A stretch of 64,000 bases of DNA from Lachnospiraceae bacterium FE2018 (GCA_000702845.1 JNKK01000001.1:62001-126000), one strand, 5' to 3'; positions 31,402-39,464 are shown, counted from the stretch's first letter. The notes: generated from the letters alone by a model not told the origin. Numbers and translations: made by a program.

Positions 31402-32439
31402 CATGCCTGGCAGAGGCGTTCCACCTATAAAAAGGAATTATCACAGCGGGAAATCCTGTGCATGGATCTGGATGAAATTCTGGAAAAGCGGCCGGACTCG
31501 TTTACGGAATTGCTGCAATATCTGGAGCGAGCGGGCTATGAAATCAAAGAAGGAAAACAGGTGTCGGTTCGTCCGAAAAAAGGAGGCAGCTTCATCCGCT
31601 TTCGTTCCCTCGGAGCCGGCTACACAGAAGCAGAAATCCGTGATGTCATCGGAAAGTATGCTGCCGGCAGAAGAGATCCCGGCACACCATCCCGTCAGCA
31701 ATATCATTTCAGCCTGATGAAGGATTTCGAGCAGATTCTGCAGCAGAAAAAGGGAAAAGGGTATGAGAAATGGGCGATGCATTTCAACAATTCCCAGGCT
31801 GCGGAGGTTCTCATTTTCCTGCAGGAAAAGAACATCGATTCCTATGAAAAACTGGATGCACTGACAGAGAATGCAACGGATCGGTTTCATGTGCTTTCCG
31901 AAGAAATCAAAACCTGTGAAGCGAAACTTAAGGAGCTTGGCGCACTAAAAAAAGCGATCGTTGATTACTCCAAAACACGCAGTACGTGTGAGGCATATCG
32001 TAAGACAGGCTACAGTAAAAAGTTTCTGGAAGCACGCAGGGAAGAGATCACCATCCACAGGGCAGCGAAGAAAACCTTTGATGCGTATCCTTCCCAAAAG
32101 ATCCCGAAGGTAAAGGAACTGTCCGAGGAATATACAGAGGTATTGAACTGGAAAAAGGCGGCATACAAAGAATACCGGACTGTAAAAAAAGACATGCAGC
32201 AATACACCATTGCCCGGAAAAATGTAGAGATGTTATTGGGGAGAGGAAAGGTTGTATTATTCTCTTCACTTGTCGCTATTCCTTTCAAAAAACGATCATA
32301 TAAAACAGAAATTAACCTCGTTGTCCAGCGGCATTCGGTAATGGGAAGGGGTCACCAGATCAGTGACCCCTTACTTATGGATAAAGGGTGTCGCTTTAAT
32401 CTACACCCTTTCCGTTGTTCAGGGGTGTTCACTGGGTGA
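31402..32439 (+). pseudogene. Relaxase (mobilisation nuclease) C-terminal remnant
   Basis: The frame AWQRRSTYKKELSQREILCM, DLDEILEKRPDSFTELLQYL, RFRSLGAGYTEAEIRDVI and the helical VLNWKKAAYKEYRTVKKDMQ block match the C-terminal half of clostridial conjugative-element relaxases. The catalytic N-terminal domain is absent. Relaxase-like sequence ends near 32245, after KNVEMLLG; the remaining 65 codons to the stop at 32439 are unrelated, and their end overlaps the first hairpins. An internal ATG at 31462 could allow expression of about 325 residues, but the product would be inert for nicking. Confidence 0.75.
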
Positions 32440-32488
32440 ACATCCTTTTCCGGGCGTACGAAGGGTGTCAGCTCAACTGACGCCCTTC
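32346..32488. repeat. Cluster of four hairpins at left edge of Fic/DUF cassette
   Basis: Four successive stem-loops: AAGGGGTCAC/GTGACCCCTT (32346-32372, perfect 10 bp), AAAGGGTGT/ACACCCTTT (32383-32411, perfect 9 bp), GGGTGTTCAC/GTGAACATCC (32423-32445, one G-U), and GAAGGGTGTCAG/CTGACGCCCTTC (32460-32488, one G-U). Three share GGGTGT. A sister of the second (AAAAGGGTGT/ACACCCTTTT) recurs at the right edge near 35857. The remaining bases up to 32583 hold A+T-rich sequence likely to contain the Fic promoter. Confidence 0.75.
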
Positions 32489-32582
32489 AGACATCTTTAC
32501 TTTTCTGTAAACTCCGCCTCAGAATCTTTACTTATTGCTTGCTTCGTGGTATAACAAGTAAAGATTAAAGTGAGGGCTGAAC

Positions 32583-33488
32583 ATGATCTCCTACAAAGGG
32601 CTTGAAGCAAAGCTGAACGAGCGCGGCATCACGCGCTCCGATCTGACGAAAGAACTCGGCATATCCTCTCGGACCATTGCGAAGATCGGACGCGGGGAGA
32701 AGCTGTCCCGCGTCGTGATGGAAAAGCTGTGCGGGTACTTTTCCTGCACGGCTGCGGAGCTGTGCAGCGAGGTTTCAGACAATCCGATCCTGCAGACCCT
32801 CCGTGAGGAGAAGGCTGCGAAGATCTCCGGCGGACTGTACCATGAGCTCCAGGTGCGGATGACCTACAACTCGAACCACATCGAGGGCAGCCGTCTGACC
32901 GAAGATCAGACGCGCCTGATCTTTGAGACGAATACCCTCGACGCGGGCGACGGCGTGCCAGTGGACGACATTCTGGAGACGGTCCATCACTTCCGCGCCA
33001 TCGATTACGTGATCGACTGCGCGGACGATTTGTTGACCGAGGAAATCATCAAGGAGCTGCATTTTATCCTCAAGCGTGACACGAAGGATTCGACCCTCGA
33101 CTGGTTTGCCGTGGGGGATTATAAGAAACGCTCCAACGTCGTGGGCGGACGTGAGACGACGAAGCCGAAAGACGTGCCCACGCGCATAAAAAACCTGCTC
33201 GATACCTACAACGCAAAGGGTGATGTCACGATACAGGACATCATCGCCTTCCACGCGGAATTTGAGAAGATCCACCCCTTCCAGGACGGCAACGGCAGGG
33301 TCGGGCGGCTGATCGCGCTGAAGGAGTGCCTGCGGTTCAATATTGTTCCCTTCCTCATCGAGGACAGCAAAAAGACTTTTTACTACCGGGGACTGTCCGA
33401 ATGGGAAACCGAAAAGGGCTGGCTCACGGATACCTGTCTCGACGGGCAGGATACCTTCAAGCGGCTGCTGGCGATGTTTGATCTTTAG
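32583..33488 (+). CDS. Fic-family AMP transferase with HTH domain (class II)
   Basis: A 301-residue Fic protein. Residues 1-55 form an XRE-type helix-turn-helix (YKGLEAKLNERGITRSDLTK, IAKIGRGEKLSRVVMEKLCG). The inhibitory helix motif SNHIEG (S-x3-E-G) lies near 96-101, and the catalytic motif HPFQDGNGRVGR near 231-242. Fic enzymes transfer AMP or related groups to proteins, and the N-terminal inhibitory helix defines class II self-restrained members. AGTGAGGGCTGAAC precedes the ATG. It is the first gene after a cluster of hairpins and may be a regulator or a toxin; no separate antitoxin is visible. Confidence 0.93.
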   Translation: MISYKGLEAKLNERGITRSDLTKELGISSRTIAKIGRGEKLSRVVMEKLCGYFSCTAAELCSEVSDNPILQTLREEKAAKISGGLYHELQVRMTYNSNHIEGSRLTEDQTRLIFETNTLDAGDGVPVDDILETVHHFRAIDYVIDCADDLLTEEIIKELHFILKRDTKDSTLDWFAVGDYKKRSNVVGGRETTKPKDVPTRIKNLLDTYNAKGDVTIQDIIAFHAEFEKIHPFQDGNGRVGRLIALKECLRFNIVPFLIEDSKKTFYYRGLSEWETEKGWLTDTCLDGQDTFKRLLAMFDL

Positions 33489-33507
33489 GGCGGAAAAGGA
33501 GCTGAAT

Positions 33508-34065
33508 ATGGCACACGAAACCACTTACATCCTGCTTCTGCGGGGGATAAACGTCGGCGGAAGAAACAAGCTCCCAACGGCGCCGTTCTGCGAGCAGTTG
33601 AAAAGCGAAGGTTTTTCAAACGTCCGGTCGTATCTTGCCAGCGGAAACCTGCTTCTGGATTCAGCGGAACCGGTGGATGTCATACAAGAGAAGATCCGCG
33701 CGCTGATTCGTCGGCAGATTACGGAAGAAATCCCTCTGCTCCTTCTGGAAGCAGGGAGTTTTCTCAGAGAGGCAGATCTGCGTCCTGCATGGTGGCGAAA
33801 ACCCATGGCACGCAGGGATGTACTCTTTCTCCTGGATGAAGCCGATCCGACGGTCGTTTTCCGGCGGATTCGGGAGATGCCGCTCCGGGAAGAGATCGTT
33901 TCCTTCGGGGAGCGGGTCGTCTTCTGGGGAAAGTTCGCGGAAGAGACGTATTCGAGGACGGCTTACCACCGGCTGCTGCTGAAAGAATCCTTCTACCCGC
34001 ATATTACAATCCGAAACGGACGTACCTTTGACCGGATCGCACAGATGGCGGAGGAACACATATGA
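33508..34065 (+). CDS. DUF1697-family protein
   Basis: A 185-residue member of DUF1697, recognised by TYILLLRGINVGGRNKLPTA at the start, RSYLASGNLLLDSAEPVDVI, and the closing TYSRTAYHRLLLKESFYPHI with TIRNGRT. The family is widespread in low-G+C bacteria and actinobacteria and has no known function. AAAAGGAGCTGAAT precedes the ATG at 33508, 20 bases after the Fic stop. It overlaps the next gene by 4 bases. Confidence 0.9.
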   Translation: MAHETTYILLLRGINVGGRNKLPTAPFCEQLKSEGFSNVRSYLASGNLLLDSAEPVDVIQEKIRALIRRQITEEIPLLLLEAGSFLREADLRPAWWRKPMARRDVLFLLDEADPTVVFRRIREMPLREEIVSFGERVVFWGKFAEETYSRTAYHRLLLKESFYPHITIRNGRTFDRIAQMAEEHI

Positions 34066-34577
34066 TCGAACTTTTGAAAACACGTTTTGAATCAAACAGA
34101 ATCCACCGCGGGGAGCTTTCGTGGGCAGTTGTCTTGGCAAGGCTCGAAGCCCATCCGGAGGCGCTTGACGCACTTCGATGGATGGAGGAATCTGGCGGCG
34201 AGCCGGACGTCATCGGGACCGACGGCGAACGGATCCTGTTTGCGGACTGCGCAAAAGAATCGCCCGCGGGCCGCAGAAGCCTCTGTTATGACGAAACCGC
34301 GCGCAAAGCAAGGAAAAAGGCCCCGCCCAAAGGCAGCGCGGAGGAACAGGCTGCCCGGCACGGGATCTCACTCATGACTGAGCAGCAGTATCGATTTCTG
34401 CAGACGCTCGGCGAATTCGATCTGAAAACATCAAGTTGGATCGCAACGCCGAAGGAAATCCGCGATCTCGGCGGCGCGCTGTTTTGTGAAAGACGCTACG
34501 GCGCGGTATTCCTGTTCCACAACGGCGCGGATTCCTATTATGGCATGCGCGGCTGGCGCGGCGTCGTGTCGGTCTGA
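34062..34577 (+). CDS. DUF4256-family protein
   Basis: A 171-residue DUF4256 protein: LLKTRFESNRIHRGELSWAV, MEESGGEPDVIGTDGERILF, GRRSLCYDETARKARKKAPP, and the aromatic C-terminus (ALFCERRYGAVFLFHNGADS, YYGMRGWRGVVSV). Function unknown; Gram-positive genomes often carry it beside DUF1697, DUF1801 and DUF2200 genes, as here. ATG overlaps the DUF1697 stop. Confidence 0.9.
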   Translation: MIELLKTRFESNRIHRGELSWAVVLARLEAHPEALDALRWMEESGGEPDVIGTDGERILFADCAKESPAGRRSLCYDETARKARKKAPPKGSAEEQAARHGISLMTEQQYRFLQTLGEFDLKTSSWIATPKEIRDLGGALFCERRYGAVFLFHNGADSYYGMRGWRGVVSV

Positions 34578-34605
34578 ACCGCGCGTACGGAAGGAAGGTC
34601 GGGGC

Positions 34606-34707
34606 CTGCCGCGGCAAAGTATTCTTGATAAGAAGGTATCGAAGGTCTATCCGTTTCTCGTTCAGAAGGTGGAGCGGAAGGGCAGGACAGATCTGGGCAA
34701 GAAATGA
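34606..34707 (+). pseudogene. DUF2200 N-terminal fragment
   Basis: LPRQSILDKKVSKVYPFLVQ and KVERKGRTDLGKK match the first 30 residues of the intact DUF2200 protein at 35333 (MPRQSVFDMKVSKVYPMLVA). It ends abruptly and has CTG in place of the start. It is a broken paralogue, joined to a DUF1905 fragment. Confidence 0.75.
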
Positions 34708-34734
34708 CAGGACTATTCTCGTTTCGAGGATACA

Positions 34735-34901
34735 ATAATCCCATCAAGGAATCCCATACGACGGCAGCATCGTCAATATGGGCGTGTAAGGATGAAAACG
34801 GGAACGTGTGCTATCTGATCGGGCTTCTGAAAGCGATCCGAAAGCAGCTTCAAAAAAGCGACGGGGACAGCGTACACGTTGTGATCCGGGAAAGGAAGTA
34901 A
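34735..34901 (+). pseudogene. DUF1905 fragment with frameshift
   Basis: Frame one reads GIPYDGSIVNMGV and then a stop at GTGTAAGG (34787-34794). One base later the next frame continues KDENGNVCYLIGLLKAIRKQ with GDSVHVVIRERK, the usual DUF1905 ending. One extra T near 34790 explains both frames. The 5' part of the gene is missing. A separate frame from 34704 would make a 65-residue protein, but its first 30 residues are out of frame with the family. Confidence 0.75.
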
Positions 34902-34904
34902 ACC

Positions 34905-35321
34905 ATGTGGAAATGTCCAAAGTGCGGACGCACATTCAAAAATGAGAACCAGAGCCATTACTGCGGGAAAACGCCGGAGACGGTAGACGAATACATCCTT
35001 TCTCAGGATGAAGCAATCCGCGGCCATCTGGAGCGTGTGCGGAACGTGCTCCGCGCTGCGCTTCCGGATGCGGTTGAGAAGATCTCCTGGTCCATGCCGA
35101 CCTGGTGGAAAGGCCATAACATCATCCACTTTGCCGCCGCGAAGAAGCACATCGGGCTGTATCCCGGCCCGGAAGCGGTGACGTATTTTGCGGAAAAGCT
35201 GCATCAGGCGGGCTGCAAATACAGCAAGGGGTCAATCCAGATCCCGTATTCCGATGATCTTCCGCTGGATCTGATCGCAGAGATCGCGGATTGGTGTCGG
35301 AAGACCGGAAACCATGCATGA
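34905..35321 (+). CDS. DUF1801 protein with N-terminal zinc-binding residues
   Basis: A 138-residue protein. It opens with WKCPKCGRTFKNENQSHYCG, a treble Cys motif suited to zinc, followed by a DUF1801 (YdhG-like) fold: VDEYILSQDEAIRGHLERVR, EKISWSMPTWWKGHNIIHFA, and KYSKGSIQIPYSDDLPLDLI. YdhG-type proteins have been proposed to act in iron handling, without firm proof. AGGAAGTAAACC precedes the ATG. It belongs to the cassette with DUF1697, DUF4256 and DUF2200. Confidence 0.88.
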   Translation: MWKCPKCGRTFKNENQSHYCGKTPETVDEYILSQDEAIRGHLERVRNVLRAALPDAVEKISWSMPTWWKGHNIIHFAAAKKHIGLYPGPEAVTYFAEKLHQAGCKYSKGSIQIPYSDDLPLDLIAEIADWCRKTGNHA

Positions 35322-35332
35322 GGTGACGAACG

Positions 35333-35668
35333 ATGCCAAGACAATCCGTTTTTGATATGAAGGTCTCAAAAGTATATCCAATGCTTGTAGCTAAGGCGGA
35401 AAAGAAAGGCCGTACCAAGGCAGAGGTTGATGAAGTTACTGCATGGCTGACCGGATATGAAATGGAGACGACAGATCTCGATGTGAACTATGCGGAGTTC
35501 TTCGACAATGCGCCGGCATACAACCCGAGGGCGGAGCTGATCACAGGGAAGATCTGCGGAATCCAGGTAGAAACCATCGAGGACCCAATAATGAAGAAGA
35601 TCCGGCAGCTGGACAAGCTGGTGGACGAACTGGCAAAAGGAAAACCGATGGAGAAGGTTCTGCGCTGA
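35333..35668 (+). CDS. DUF2200-family protein
   Basis: A 111-residue DUF2200 protein: MPRQSVFDMKVSKVYPMLVA, KGRTKAEVDEVTAWLTGYEM, and IMKKIRQLDKLVDELAKGKP. Function unknown; the second half resembles TfoX-like small helical domains only in composition. ATGAGGTGACG precedes the ATG, 11 bases after the DUF1801 stop. A fragment of a paralogue lies at 34606. Confidence 0.9.
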   Translation: MPRQSVFDMKVSKVYPMLVAKAEKKGRTKAEVDEVTAWLTGYEMETTDLDVNYAEFFDNAPAYNPRAELITGKICGIQVETIEDPIMKKIRQLDKLVDELAKGKPMEKVLR

Positions 35669-35766
35669 GGGATAAGAGAATCGTTCAGTCAGCTGACTTC
35701 CCACCGTCATTTCAAACGATAGTGCTGCAAACAAGGGTCGGAATTGAACTCCGCTCCTCTACTTCG

Positions 35767-35914
35767 AGCAAGGATACAAACAGTACTTGTACCCTTGCTT
35801 TTTCTATTCATTCAAGGAGGAAGATTGAATCCGTATCCTTGCGTCCTCTATATGGAAAAAGGGTGTTCATTGAACGCACACCCTTTTCTAGGAGGTGGCG
35901 TTTTGCCACCTCCT
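35767..35914. repeat. Three hairpins at right edge of the Fic/DUF cassette
   Basis: GCAAGG...CCTTGC (35769-35799, inner TAC/GTA), AAAAGGGTGT/ACACCCTTTT (35857-35887, perfect 10 bp) and AGGAGGTGGC/GCCACCTCCT (35890-35914, perfect 10 bp). The middle one closely resembles the second hairpin of the left cluster at 32383. The last could terminate the plus-strand transcript ahead of the convergent flavodoxin gene. Confidence 0.7.
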
Positions 35915-35929
35915 TTCCATGAACCCGGA

Positions 35930-36367
35930 TTATTGTCCCTGTCTTACTTTATCCAAGTATTCTTTCACATCGCCGTTCAGCACCAGCTCCACGTATGCAG
36001 CGGGATCGTTGTAGATTAGATAATCCAGCTCCCGGCGGTCGAGCCATGTCTCCACGTATTCCCGTTCAAGCGAGACGGCTTCGATTGTATTCATAAGGAT
36101 GTTACTCCAGCCTGTGGCCATGGGATAGCCGATATAGATCCTGTCATAGCCTTCGATGTCGATCTTGTTCCTGATCGCAGGCCGCTGATCCTCGTCATGT
36201 TCTTTCTTTGCGAGTCTTGCCAGCGCGTTGTAGTGATCCCGGTTGCTGTCATAGGGAACGACAGGCTCGATCTCCGCGATATCCGCGCCGGTCTGTTTTG
36301 CGATCTCCTCGGCTACGATCTTTGCTGTGCCGTAGACGGAGAAGTATACGACTAATTCCTTTGCCAT
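35930..36367 (-). CDS. Flavodoxin N-terminus with foreign C-terminus (chimera)
   Basis: A 145-residue protein. Residues 1-86 are flavodoxin-like: KELVVYFSVYGTAKIVAEEI (with an altered phosphate loop) and YDRIYIGYP. After GYP, where flavodoxins continue with a Trp-rich FMN loop, the sequence changes to MATGWSNILMNTIEAVSL and a helical EYVETWLDRRELDYLIYNDP tail unlike any flavodoxin. It looks like a deletion fusion of two genes, and FMN binding would be impaired. The ATG at 36367 follows AGAGGTGAAAATC on this strand. It is downstream of and probably co-transcribed with the aldo/keto reductase. Confidence 0.65.
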   Translation of the reverse strand: MAKELVVYFSVYGTAKIVAEEIAKQTGADIAEIEPVVPYDSNRDHYNALARLAKKEHDEDQRPAIRNKIDIEGYDRIYIGYPMATGWSNILMNTIEAVSLEREYVETWLDRRELDYLIYNDPAAYVELVLNGDVKEYLDKVRQGQ

Positions 36368-36385
36368 GATTTTCACCTCTTGTTT

Positions 36386-37225
36386 TTACAGATCGGGTCC
36401 GAGTTCCATCGTCTTGTATGCGGCAATCATCTCGGGTGTGCCGTTGTAGTAACGGACGCCCTTGTCGACCTTTGCAATCTCTGCCATTTCTTCATCAGTC
36501 AGAGCGAAATCAAAGATGTCGAAGTTGTCGCGAATATGATCAGGATTCTTGGAACCGGGGATCACCACGTTACCGCTCTGGATGTGCCAGCGGAGGATGA
36601 TCTGTGCCGGGCTCTTGCCATACCTGGTGCCAAGCTCGGCAAAGATGGGCTGCCCGGTCAGAGTCTTGTCGCCGTGGCCCAGGGGATACCACGCCATGAG
36701 ACCCATGCCCGTTTCCGCAAGGATCTTCTTGAGCTCAGTCTGGGGGAAGTAAGGATGGGCCTCTACCTGCACCACCTGGGGCTTGATCTCCATGGTATCG
36801 ATGGCTTCCTGAAGGAGGTCCTCCGGGAAGTTGGACAGGCCGATGGCTTTCACTTTGCCTTCCTTATATGCCTTTTCGATATTCTTGTAACCCTCACGCC
36901 AGTTGTCGGTGGGCTGATGCAGGAAAAGAAGATCGATGTAATCGGTACCCAGACGGGCAAGAGTCTCGTCGATGGCGGTCTCTTTCTCATAGACAGTAGG
37001 CCAGAGTTTGGTAACGAGGAAGATCTCTTCTCTGGCAACGCCGCTCTTTTTGATTCCACGGCCGGTTCCGGATTCGTTCATATACCCGTTTGCGGTATCG
37101 ATGAGACGTACACCGCTTCTTAAAGCGCTCTCCACGGAAGCCTCCGCCTCCGCCGGGCTCATCAGAAATACGCCGATACCTGCCATGGGCATCTTGATTC
37201 CGTTATTCAGTGTGAAGTATTCCAT
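36386..37225 (-). CDS. Aldo/keto reductase
   Basis: A 279-residue NADPH-dependent carbonyl reductase of the AKR fold. The catalytic tetrad is visible: Asp and Tyr in LIDTANGYMNE (near residues 43-48), Lys in LVTKLWP (near 73) and His in LLFLHQP (near 106). GKVKAIGLSNF and the C-terminal PGSKNPDHIRDN nucleotide-binding segment are also present. Substrate unknown. It is divergently transcribed from the LysR regulator, which probably controls it through the palindrome at 37342. Confidence 0.95.
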   Translation of the reverse strand: MEYFTLNNGIKMPMAGIGVFLMSPAEAEASVESALRSGVRLIDTANGYMNESGTGRGIKKSGVAREEIFLVTKLWPTVYEKETAIDETLARLGTDYIDLLFLHQPTDNWREGYKNIEKAYKEGKVKAIGLSNFPEDLLQEAIDTMEIKPQVVQVEAHPYFPQTELKKILAETGMGLMAWYPLGHGDKTLTGQPIFAELGTRYGKSPAQIILRWHIQSGNVVIPGSKNPDHIRDNFDIFDFALTDEEMAEIAKVDKGVRYYNGTPEMIAAYKTMELGPDL

Positions 37226-37310
37226 TGTCTGTATATCCTCTCGATTCTTCTGTTGTTTTACAGCTATATGTTGCTTTCCTCTTGATGATGCTATTTTATC
37301 CAGATATCAC

Positions 37311-37358
37311 TTGCATGTACACTGCTTTGTATCTATAATGGTATACGTATCACGTATA
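37311..37358 (+). promoter_or_regulatory. lysR promoter and LysR-type operator
   Basis: TTGCAT (37311-37316), a 17-base spacer and a perfect TATAAT (37334-37339) drive the lysR gene. TATACGT-N3-ACGTATA (37342-37358), a perfect palindrome of the T-N11-A kind, lies just downstream of the -10 box. LysR bound there would repress its own gene and could activate the divergent aldo/keto reductase. Confidence 0.75.
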
Positions 37359-37396
37359 TATTGAGAGATAAAAGAGACTAGAGAGGAAATGATATC

Positions 37397-38269
37397 ATGC
37401 TGATCGAATCCTACCTGCTGGAGCAGTTTGAAGCCGTTGCCCGCTGCGGCACGCTTTTAAAAGCATCCGAAGAACTGCATATATCGCAGCCGTCCTTAAG
37501 CCGCTCCATGAAAAAACTGGAGGATGTGCTGGGAGTATCTTTGTTCATCAGGGAAAACAGCAAGATCTCACTGAATGAGACAGGAAAGCTGGCGGCAGAC
37601 TATGCCAGAAGAGCTCTGGAAGCAAATCACGAGATGATCGAGCGGGTCATCGCCTTTGACAGGAGCCTTCGGACAGTCAGTATTGGATCCTGTTCACCGT
37701 TTCCAATCAATGAACTGATGCCGATCCTGCAGGAACAGCTCCCCGGGAAAACGCTGTCCACCGAGCTTGTGGGCAGCGATGAAAAGCTGCTTGCCGGTCT
37801 TCGAAGCCATCTTTATCAGATGGTCGTTCTGCATCACTTTCCGGAGGATAAGGACATGTTCTGCCAGAGATATCTGGATGAACAGTTATATATCTCCATT
37901 ACAAAGGACCATCCTCTGGCAAAGCAGGACAGTGTCACTTTTGAAGAGCTGAAGGGACTCCGCATCCTGATGACCGCCCATGTGGGCTTCTGGATGGACA
38001 TCACCCTGGAAAAGCTGAATGCCTCAGATCTTCTGATTCAGAACAGCATGGACGCCCTGGGGGAACTGATCGATGCTTCCAACCTTCCTTTCTTCAACTC
38101 GGATCAAATGCTGAAAGCCGGCTATCAGCCTCCGGACAGGGTGGAGCTGCCCATCACCGATCCAGAAGCCCATACCACCTACTGGATCGCCTGTCTGGCT
38201 TCTGAACAGCAGAAATACCGTTCTGTCTTCAGTACAGTCCGGGGCAGTATGCTCAGAAGCCATTCATGA
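37397..38269 (+). CDS. LysR-family transcriptional regulator
   Basis: A 290-residue regulator. Residues 1-60 are the LysR winged helix (YLLEQFEAVARCGTLLKASE, LHISQPSLSRSMKKLEDVLG, SLFIRENSKISLNETG). Residues 90-290 form the two-lobed effector-binding domain. TetR-like or other domains are absent. It is encoded divergently from an aldo/keto reductase and flavodoxin pair, the classic arrangement of a LysR regulator with its target. The effector is unknown; redox or carbonyl stress would be consistent with the neighbours. AGAGGAAATGATATC precedes the ATG. Confidence 0.93.
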   Translation: MLIESYLLEQFEAVARCGTLLKASEELHISQPSLSRSMKKLEDVLGVSLFIRENSKISLNETGKLAADYARRALEANHEMIERVIAFDRSLRTVSIGSCSPFPINELMPILQEQLPGKTLSTELVGSDEKLLAGLRSHLYQMVVLHHFPEDKDMFCQRYLDEQLYISITKDHPLAKQDSVTFEELKGLRILMTAHVGFWMDITLEKLNASDLLIQNSMDALGELIDASNLPFFNSDQMLKAGYQPPDRVELPITDPEAHTTYWIACLASEQQKYRSVFSTVRGSMLRSHS

Positions 38270-38289
38270 GTAGTCATTGGTGATCTGAA

Positions 38290-38504
38290 TCCGTTTCACC
38301 GCAAAGACCTGCAAACAAGGATTTCACATCGGAAAACAGAAAGAGGAGTTTTTGTTATCTCTCTTTAGTATCCCTTTTATACGCTTGAGGGTTACCTGCA
38401 GTGATCTGGCAAAGGTAAAAGCAGAGTTAGAGAAACGATCAGAACCAGACTCCGATGATATAGAAGATGATTTTTACAAAACGATGGCGAGACTACTAGA
38501 CTGA
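38290..38504 (+). other. Open coding-like stretch without start, unidentified
   Basis: One frame stays open for about 65 codons and reads KQKEEFLLSLFSIPFIRLRV and then SDLAKVKAELEKRSEPDSDD, ending at 38504. Its composition (charged helix, acidic linker) looks protein-like, but there is no start codon or ribosome site and I recognise no family. It may be the tail of a deleted gene between lysR and phzF. Confidence 0.3.
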
Positions 38505-38533
38505 TAAATTCCAGTTTGTATGAGGTGAATTGT

Positions 38534-39316
38534 ATGAAACAGTATATTGTTGATGCTTTTACAAGCAGACCATTCTCTGGTAATCCTGCAGCGGTTTGTG
38601 TTATGGACAAATGGCCGACTGATGAATCCATGATGAAACTGGCAATGGAGAACAATTTGTCAGAGACTGCTTTCATTGTGCAGGAAGACACAGGATATCA
38701 TCTGCGTTGGTTCACGCCGTCAACGGAGGTGGAGTTGTGCGGGCATGCGACCTTGGCATCGTCGTTTGTAATTCTGAATTTCTATGAGACGGATAGCGAC
38801 ACAGTCCGGTTTAATACTATGAGTGGATGCCTGATAGTCAGGAAACACGGCAATCTCTTTGAGATGAGCTTTCCGACCTATGATCTGAAGGAAATACCAG
38901 TTACGGATGCGATGGAGCGGGCCTTTGGGGTCCGTCCGGTCAAAGCTGTACTTGGCCTTGACCTCCTTTGTATTTTTGAAACAGAAGATCAGGTACGTAC
39001 CATGAAGCCGGATCAGGCGTTTCTGACACAGATAGAGGGCCGCATTCAGAATGCAACCGCACCAGGAAAGGAAACCGATTGTGTTTCGAGGAGTTTCTGT
39101 CCGAAGCTGGGAATTGCAGAAGATCCGGTTTGTGGATCAGCACACTGCCAGATTGCAGACTACTGGTCAAAGGAACTGGGTAAATCGCAGATTTATGCAT
39201 ATCAGGCATCAAAACGTGGCGGCTATCTGCATTGCAGTATGGAAGAAAAAAATCGCATTACGATCAGTGGAGAGGCAGTGCTGGTAGCAGTAACAGAAAT
39301 TGTGGCTGCCTTGTAG
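38534..39316 (+). CDS. PhzF-family isomerase/epimerase
   Basis: A 260-residue PhzF-like protein of the diaminopimelate-epimerase fold. It has YIVDAFTSRPFSGNPAAVCV at the start, NNLSETAFIV with the catalytic Glu near residue 46, LRWFTPSTEVELCGHATLAS near 66, and the second-half hallmark LGIAEDPVCGSAHCQIADYW. The middle is shorter than usual (members are commonly 260-300). The family isomerises small molecules; only PhzF in phenazine synthesis is well known, and no phenazine genes are present. AGGTGAATTGT precedes the ATG at 38534. Confidence 0.9.
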   Translation: MKQYIVDAFTSRPFSGNPAAVCVMDKWPTDESMMKLAMENNLSETAFIVQEDTGYHLRWFTPSTEVELCGHATLASSFVILNFYETDSDTVRFNTMSGCLIVRKHGNLFEMSFPTYDLKEIPVTDAMERAFGVRPVKAVLGLDLLCIFETEDQVRTMKPDQAFLTQIEGRIQNATAPGKETDCVSRSFCPKLGIAEDPVCGSAHCQIADYWSKELGKSQIYAYQASKRGGYLHCSMEEKNRITISGEAVLVAVTEIVAAL

Positions 39317-39339
39317 ATCGAAATTTACGGAGGTGACGT

Positions 39340-39447
39340 ATGAGTTTTCTCTTCGTAGCCCTCGGAGGGGCAATCGGAGCAATGGGAAGATATGCAATCA
39401 GCTTGCAAAACCGTAACAGGAGTATTTTCACCGCTTGTCTTGTATGA
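39340..39447 (+). pseudogene. crcB: crcB (fluoride channel) N-terminal fragment
   Basis: ACGGAGGTGACGT precedes an ATG opening SFLFVALGGAIGAMGRYAIS, the unmistakable start of CrcB/Fluc fluoride exporters. After about 22 residues the frame runs into unrelated DNA (NRNRSIFTACLV) and stops. The break coincides with the left edge of the first leader copy (terminator and tRNA-like RNA) ahead of truncated rtcB. The gene was therefore cut by that insertion or a linked deletion. Confidence 0.8.
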
Positions 39448-39464
39448 GGCAGGCGGTATTTTTT
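39430..39464 (+). terminator. Terminator of leader copy A
   Basis: ACCGCTTGTC pairs with GGCAGGCGGT (two G-U pairs), followed by ATTTTTT. An identical stem-loop sits at 42091-42125 at the same distance before the second tRNA-like element. The two are therefore duplicated parts of one module. Confidence 0.8.
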
